The notes beneath the pieces were generated by a model. The model did not search any database, was not told where the DNA came from, and worked only from the letters and a program-made list of their open reading frames with translations. A stretch of 8,343 nt of DNA. Source: Bacillota bacterium (GTDB taxonomy: Bacteria; Bacillota; UBA4882; JAAYXC01). Position numbers and translations under genes: made by a program. The DNA is taken from positions 1 through 8,343 of the forward strand of contig JAAYXC010000447.1 in assembly GCA_012516115.1 (NCBI GenBank). The letters are read 5' to 3'. Shown in pieces: positions 6,044-8,343 of the stretch (positions are counted from its first letter, which is position 1; the number at the start of each line of letters is the position of its first letter).

Positions 6044-6793
6044 TTGATCTTGCGCGAGCGGGGCGACTTCCTCCGCCGGGCCAGAGAGGAAAAGGGGATC
6101 AGCCTCGAAGAGGTGCAACGGCGGACCAAGATCCGCCGGCGCTATTTGGAGGCTTTGGAAGAAGGCGACCTCCAGATCATCCCGGGCGAGGTCTACCTGC
6201 GTGGTTTCCTGCAGAACTACGCCGAAGCGGTGGGCTTGTCGCCCCGGCAGGTTCTGGCGTTTTACGATCGTCTTCGCACCGGGCCGGTCGAGACCACCGG
6301 CGAAGGAGATCCTTCTCCTTCCCCCGCACCGACGCCCTCCCCCGCTTCCCGCCTTTTCTCCGGCTGGCAGGTGGTCGTGGCGGTGGGGAGCGTGGTGCTT
6401 CTTTTCGCCCTCGTCTTCCTGGCGTTCCGCGACTGGTGGCGCGGCCCGTCGCATCCGTCTGCCGAAGCTCCATCGTTTACCCGCGCCGCCGGGGCGGAAG
6501 GGGCGTTATCAAACGAAAAAAGCTCCTCCTCTGCCACCCCGGTCGGACTGGACCTGGTCCTCGTTTATACCGAACGATGTTGGGTCGCGGTAAGCTGTGA
6601 CGGCCGGGAAGTCTTTCAGGGCACCGTCGAGGCCGGTGTCAGACAGGAATGGGCGGCCCGCGAAAGTATTCTGGCCAGATTCGGTAACGCCGGCGCCGTC
6701 CGGGCGGAGCTCAATGGGGAAGTTCTCCCGCCGCTTGGGGCCTCCGGTCAGGTGGTGGTCAAGGAATTCCGGCGACCGTCCCTTGCGCCTTAA
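6044..6793 (+). CDS. rodZ: RodZ-like HTH membrane protein with DUF4115 domain
   Basis: This 249-residue bitopic protein has the RodZ/YmfM plan. A Cro/C1-type helix-turn-helix domain spans about 5-75, with FLRRAREEKGISLEEVQRRT followed by KIRRRYLEALEEGD and then PGEVYLRGFLQNYAEAVGL. A Pro/Ser-rich linker (88-102) precedes one membrane helix at about 109-128. After a low-complexity stretch comes a DUF4115-type beta domain (about 168-242) with LVLVYTERCWVAVSCDGREVF, RFGNAGAVRAELNG and LPPLGASGQVV. RodZ links MreB filaments to the wall-elongation machinery and helps set rod shape; the HTH contacts MreB rather than serving mainly for DNA binding. In Firmicutes such genes often lie downstream of ftsK. 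The start is TTG at 6044 (AAGAAGGG 11 bases upstream) or the in-frame TTG at 6050 (GAGG 8 bases upstream). The TAA stop shares bases with that of the convergent gene. Confidence 0.87.
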   Translation: MILRERGDFLRRAREEKGISLEEVQRRTKIRRRYLEALEEGDLQIIPGEVYLRGFLQNYAEAVGLSPRQVLAFYDRLRTGPVETTGEGDPSPSPAPTPSPASRLFSGWQVVVAVGSVVLLFALVFLAFRDWWRGPSHPSAEAPSFTRAAGAEGALSNEKSSSSATPVGLDLVLVYTERCWVAVSCDGREVFQGTVEAGVRQEWAARESILARFGNAGAVRAELNGEVLPPLGASGQVVVKEFRRPSLAP

Positions 6794-7698
6794 GGGTTCA
6801 ACCTTTCCACCCGCGGTTTGATTCCGAGCCGCGTGGCGTAGGTAAAGTAATCTGCCGCTGTGAGTTCCTCCGGCGGCCGACCGGAGACGGCCACGATCAA
6901 GGCATCGAGGACGTTGGTGGCGAAAGACCGACCGGCGAAGTCCGGACTGGCCGTGGCCAACCAGGTCGCGCCGCGTTCTTTAAGGATGGCCCGATCTTCG
7001 GCGGTCACGGTATTGGTGATAATGCTTTTCCCGCGGAGGTCGCGCGGCATGTGACGGTGGATATAATGGTAATCGCCGGCCAGGATCTCGGCCGCGGCCA
7101 GATACCTGGTGGCCAGGCTTTCCACTTCTTTCTCCTGTTCTTTGCCTGTGGGGTAAAGCATCTTAAAGGGTAGATGGACGATGAGGGGTAAAAGCAGACG
7201 GCCGAGAACGTCGATACTCCGCAAGGAATGAAGGGGCAAGGGGAGACCGAAGGAGAAAATCAGGTCGCCGAAGGTCATCCGGCAGCCGGCCTCGACCAAG
7301 GCCTGGGCCAGGGCGTATCTTTCCACCGCGTTCACCATAAGACAGGAGCGCCCCCGCAGCTCCTGGCCCGTGGCGGCGGCCAGGGCTCCCGGAAGCTGGG
7401 TCTCAAGGGTGGCCTTGATCCCGCTTCCGTCCACCACCGGCGTTTGTTTAACGTGCGCCACCAAGCGCAGGGCGTCCCGGAGGGCATAACGCCGTCCGGC
7501 GGCGTAAAGATAGAAACTGATGCCGCCCAGGCCGATGGCGTCCACTTTCCCGTCCAGCTCGGCCAGGATCTCCCGGGCCCGCTGGATGTCGCCGTCCGTC
7601 CCTATCCTTTCGAGGAGAATGCGTTCGCCGAGGACTTCCAGTTCAAAACGATGATCGCGTTTTGAGGAACCGATGCTCACACTGACAACCCTTTTCAT
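6790..7698 (-). CDS. Conserved Firmicute protein of uncertain function (quinate/shikimate dehydrogenase-like label)
   Basis: This is a 302-residue soluble protein starting MKRVVSVSIGSSKRDHRFEL. I recall close relatives in Clostridia, with near-identical N-terminal motifs, carrying the automatic name quinate 5-dehydrogenase; I know of no experimental support. Visible conserved-looking blocks are SVSIGSSKRDH (6-16), RIGTDGD (31-37), DAIGLGGISFYLYAAGRRY (53-71), PVVDGSGIK (87-95), a Rossmann-like strand-helix at 117-138, and GKSIITNTVTAEDRAILKERG (223-243). No membrane segment, signal peptide or clear catalytic motif is apparent. The ATG at 7698 is supported by GGGAGG a few bases upstream on the minus strand and by a promoter at 7730-7758. 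A longer in-frame extension to 7884 would run through that promoter and the divergent gene, so I reject it. The gene is a single unit, divergent from dgt and convergent with rodZ. Confidence 0.8.
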   Translation of the reverse strand: MKRVVSVSIGSSKRDHRFELEVLGERILLERIGTDGDIQRAREILAELDGKVDAIGLGGISFYLYAAGRRYALRDALRLVAHVKQTPVVDGSGIKATLETQLPGALAAATGQELRGRSCLMVNAVERYALAQALVEAGCRMTFGDLIFSFGLPLPLHSLRSIDVLGRLLLPLIVHLPFKMLYPTGKEQEKEVESLATRYLAAAEILAGDYHYIHRHMPRDLRGKSIITNTVTAEDRAILKERGATWLATASPDFAGRSFATNVLDALIVAVSGRPPEELTAADYFTYATRLGIKPRVERLNP

Positions 7699-7729
7699 GA
7701 CGTCCTCCCGTTTTTTGGCTGATAGAATC

Positions 7730-7758
7730 ATTATAACATGGTGAAAGACCCGCGACAA
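7730..7758 (-). promoter_or_regulatory. Sigma-A-type promoter with extended -10 for the minus-strand gene
   Basis: Read on the minus strand, TTGTCG (7758-7753) is followed after exactly 17 bases by a perfect TATAAT (7735-7730). A TG one base before the hexamer makes an extended -10 (TGTTATAAT). Transcription should begin near 7723, leaving about 25 bases before the ATG at 7698, with the ribosome site inside. On the plus strand an overlapping TATAAC (7732-7737) could serve dgt, but I see no good -35 for it. Confidence 0.72.
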
Positions 7759-7784
7759 CCGAAAAAGAAAGGGGGCGGCGTTGC

Positions 7785-8343
7785 GTGACCGATCGGGCCC
7801 GGCTGGAGCAGGAAGAAGAACGCCGGTTGGCCCCCCAGGCGGCCAAAAGCAGAACCTCGCGTGGCCGGCTCTACCCGGAACCACCCTGTCCCCGGCGGAC
7901 CGCTTTTCAGCTCGACCGGGAGCGCATCGTCCATGCCAAAGCCTTTCGGCGCCTGGGCCATAAGACGCAGGTCTTCTTGTCCCCCGAGGGGGATCATTAC
8001 CGGACGCGTTTGACCCATACCCTGGAGGTGGTTCAGGTGGCCAGGACCATCGCCCGACTGCTCCGGTTGAACGAAGATTTGACCGAAGCCATTGCCCTGG
8101 GGCACGATCTGGGCCATACCCCCTTCGGTCATGCCGGGGAGGCGGCCCTCGACCGGCTCTTGCCCGGCGGGTTCCGCCATAACGAGCAGAGCCTGCGGGT
8201 GGTGGATCGGCTGGAACGGATCGTAGAAGATTTTAGCGGACTTAATCTTACCTGGGAGGTTCGCGACGGGTTGCTCCACCATACCGGTCCGGGGGAGCAG
8301 GCCACCGGGGAGGGGCGGGTGGTTCGCCTGGCCGACCGTAGCG
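7785..8343 (+). CDS. dgt: Deoxyguanosinetriphosphate triphosphohydrolase, N-terminal part (runs off window)
   Basis: The frame opens at GTG 7785 and stays open through 186 codons to the window edge. The protein is an HD-domain dNTPase that hydrolyses dGTP (in relatives often several dNTPs) to the deoxynucleoside and triphosphate, controlling dNTP pools. Motifs in order are SRGRLYPEP (25-33), RTAFQLDRERIVHAKAFRRL (38-57), HKTQVFLSPEGDHYRTRLTHTLEV (59-82), EAIALGHDLGHTPFGHAGE (101-119) and GFRHNEQSLRVVDRLE (129-144). His78, His107 and Asp108 are HD metal ligands; the last ligand would lie beyond the edge. The ribosome site AAAGGGGG (7768-7775) stands 9 bases before the GTG, and no other in-frame start precedes it. 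In Clostridia this gene usually precedes dnaG and rpoD, which I would expect just outside the window. The product is normally about 330-350 residues in Gram-positive relatives, so slightly more than half is visible. Confidence 0.93.
   Translation, partial: MTDRARLEQEEERRLAPQAAKSRTSRGRLYPEPPCPRRTAFQLDRERIVHAKAFRRLGHKTQVFLSPEGDHYRTRLTHTLEVVQVARTIARLLRLNEDLTEAIALGHDLGHTPFGHAGEAALDRLLPGGFRHNEQSLRVVDRLERIVEDFSGLNLTWEVRDGLLHHTGPGEQATGEGRVVRLADRS

Noticed and set aside
5201..6454. 417-codon minus-strand open frame opposite ftsK and rodZ
   Set aside because: It is antisense to well-conserved FtsK motor motifs, and its His/Gly/Pro-rich composition is typical of a shadow frame.
6791..6806. Hairpin AAGGGT-TCA-ACCTTT near the rodZ stop as a terminator
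   Set aside because: The stem is short with a G-U pair and a 3-base loop, and no T-run follows on either strand.
6790..7884. Longer minus-strand start at 7884 for the conserved gene
   Set aside because: The added 62 residues look random, would cross the promoter at 7730-7758 and overlap the dgt coding region. The ATG at 7698 has a good ribosome site.

Overview
The window looks like chromosomal core sequence from a GC-rich, probably thermophilic Firmicute of the Clostridia/Moorella/Desulfotomaculum kind. This is inferred from gene content: the order xerD-deoB-pyrimidine nucleoside phosphorylase, a SpoIIIE/FtsK-type translocase followed by a RodZ-like protein, and a dGTPase of the type found near dnaG/rpoD in that group. 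Many starts are TTG or GTG behind purine-rich Shine-Dalgarno sites. I see no insertion sequence, phage gene, CRISPR array, tRNA or rRNA. Coding density is very high, and no gene-free stretch exceeds about 90 bases.

Layout. Positions 1-72 encode the last 23 residues of a XerD-type recombinase, including the catalytic tyrosine. deoB (78-1250) and a pyrimidine-nucleoside phosphorylase gene (1275-2588) follow closely. Together they release ribose-1-P or deoxyribose-1-P from nucleosides and isomerise it to the 5-phosphate. After a 59-base gap containing a hairpin that would mask a ribosome binding site comes an lpxB homologue (about 2648-3826). Six bases later comes an ftsK/spoIIIE homologue (3833-5980), then a rodZ-like gene (6044-6793). 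All of these are on the + strand and could form one long transcription unit. A conserved gene of uncertain function lies on the - strand (7698-6790); its stop codon interlocks with that of rodZ. It has a clear sigma-A-type promoter with an extended -10. Diverging from it is the 5' part of a dGTP triphosphohydrolase gene (7785 to the window end).

The most unusual object is ftsK. Its reading frame is otherwise intact from membrane anchor to DNA-binding tail, but it is cut by an in-frame TGA at 4253-4255, between the third and fourth membrane helices. Its Walker A motif also ends Gly-Lys-Arg instead of Gly-Lys-Ser/Thr. Either change alone would be expected to disable a normal FtsK. Together they suggest a recently inactivated or repurposed copy, a split two-protein arrangement, or sequence error. 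A second point of note is lipid A disaccharide synthase in what otherwise looks like a Firmicute genome, hinting at a diderm or atypical envelope. I did not find a convincing new multi-gene system here.
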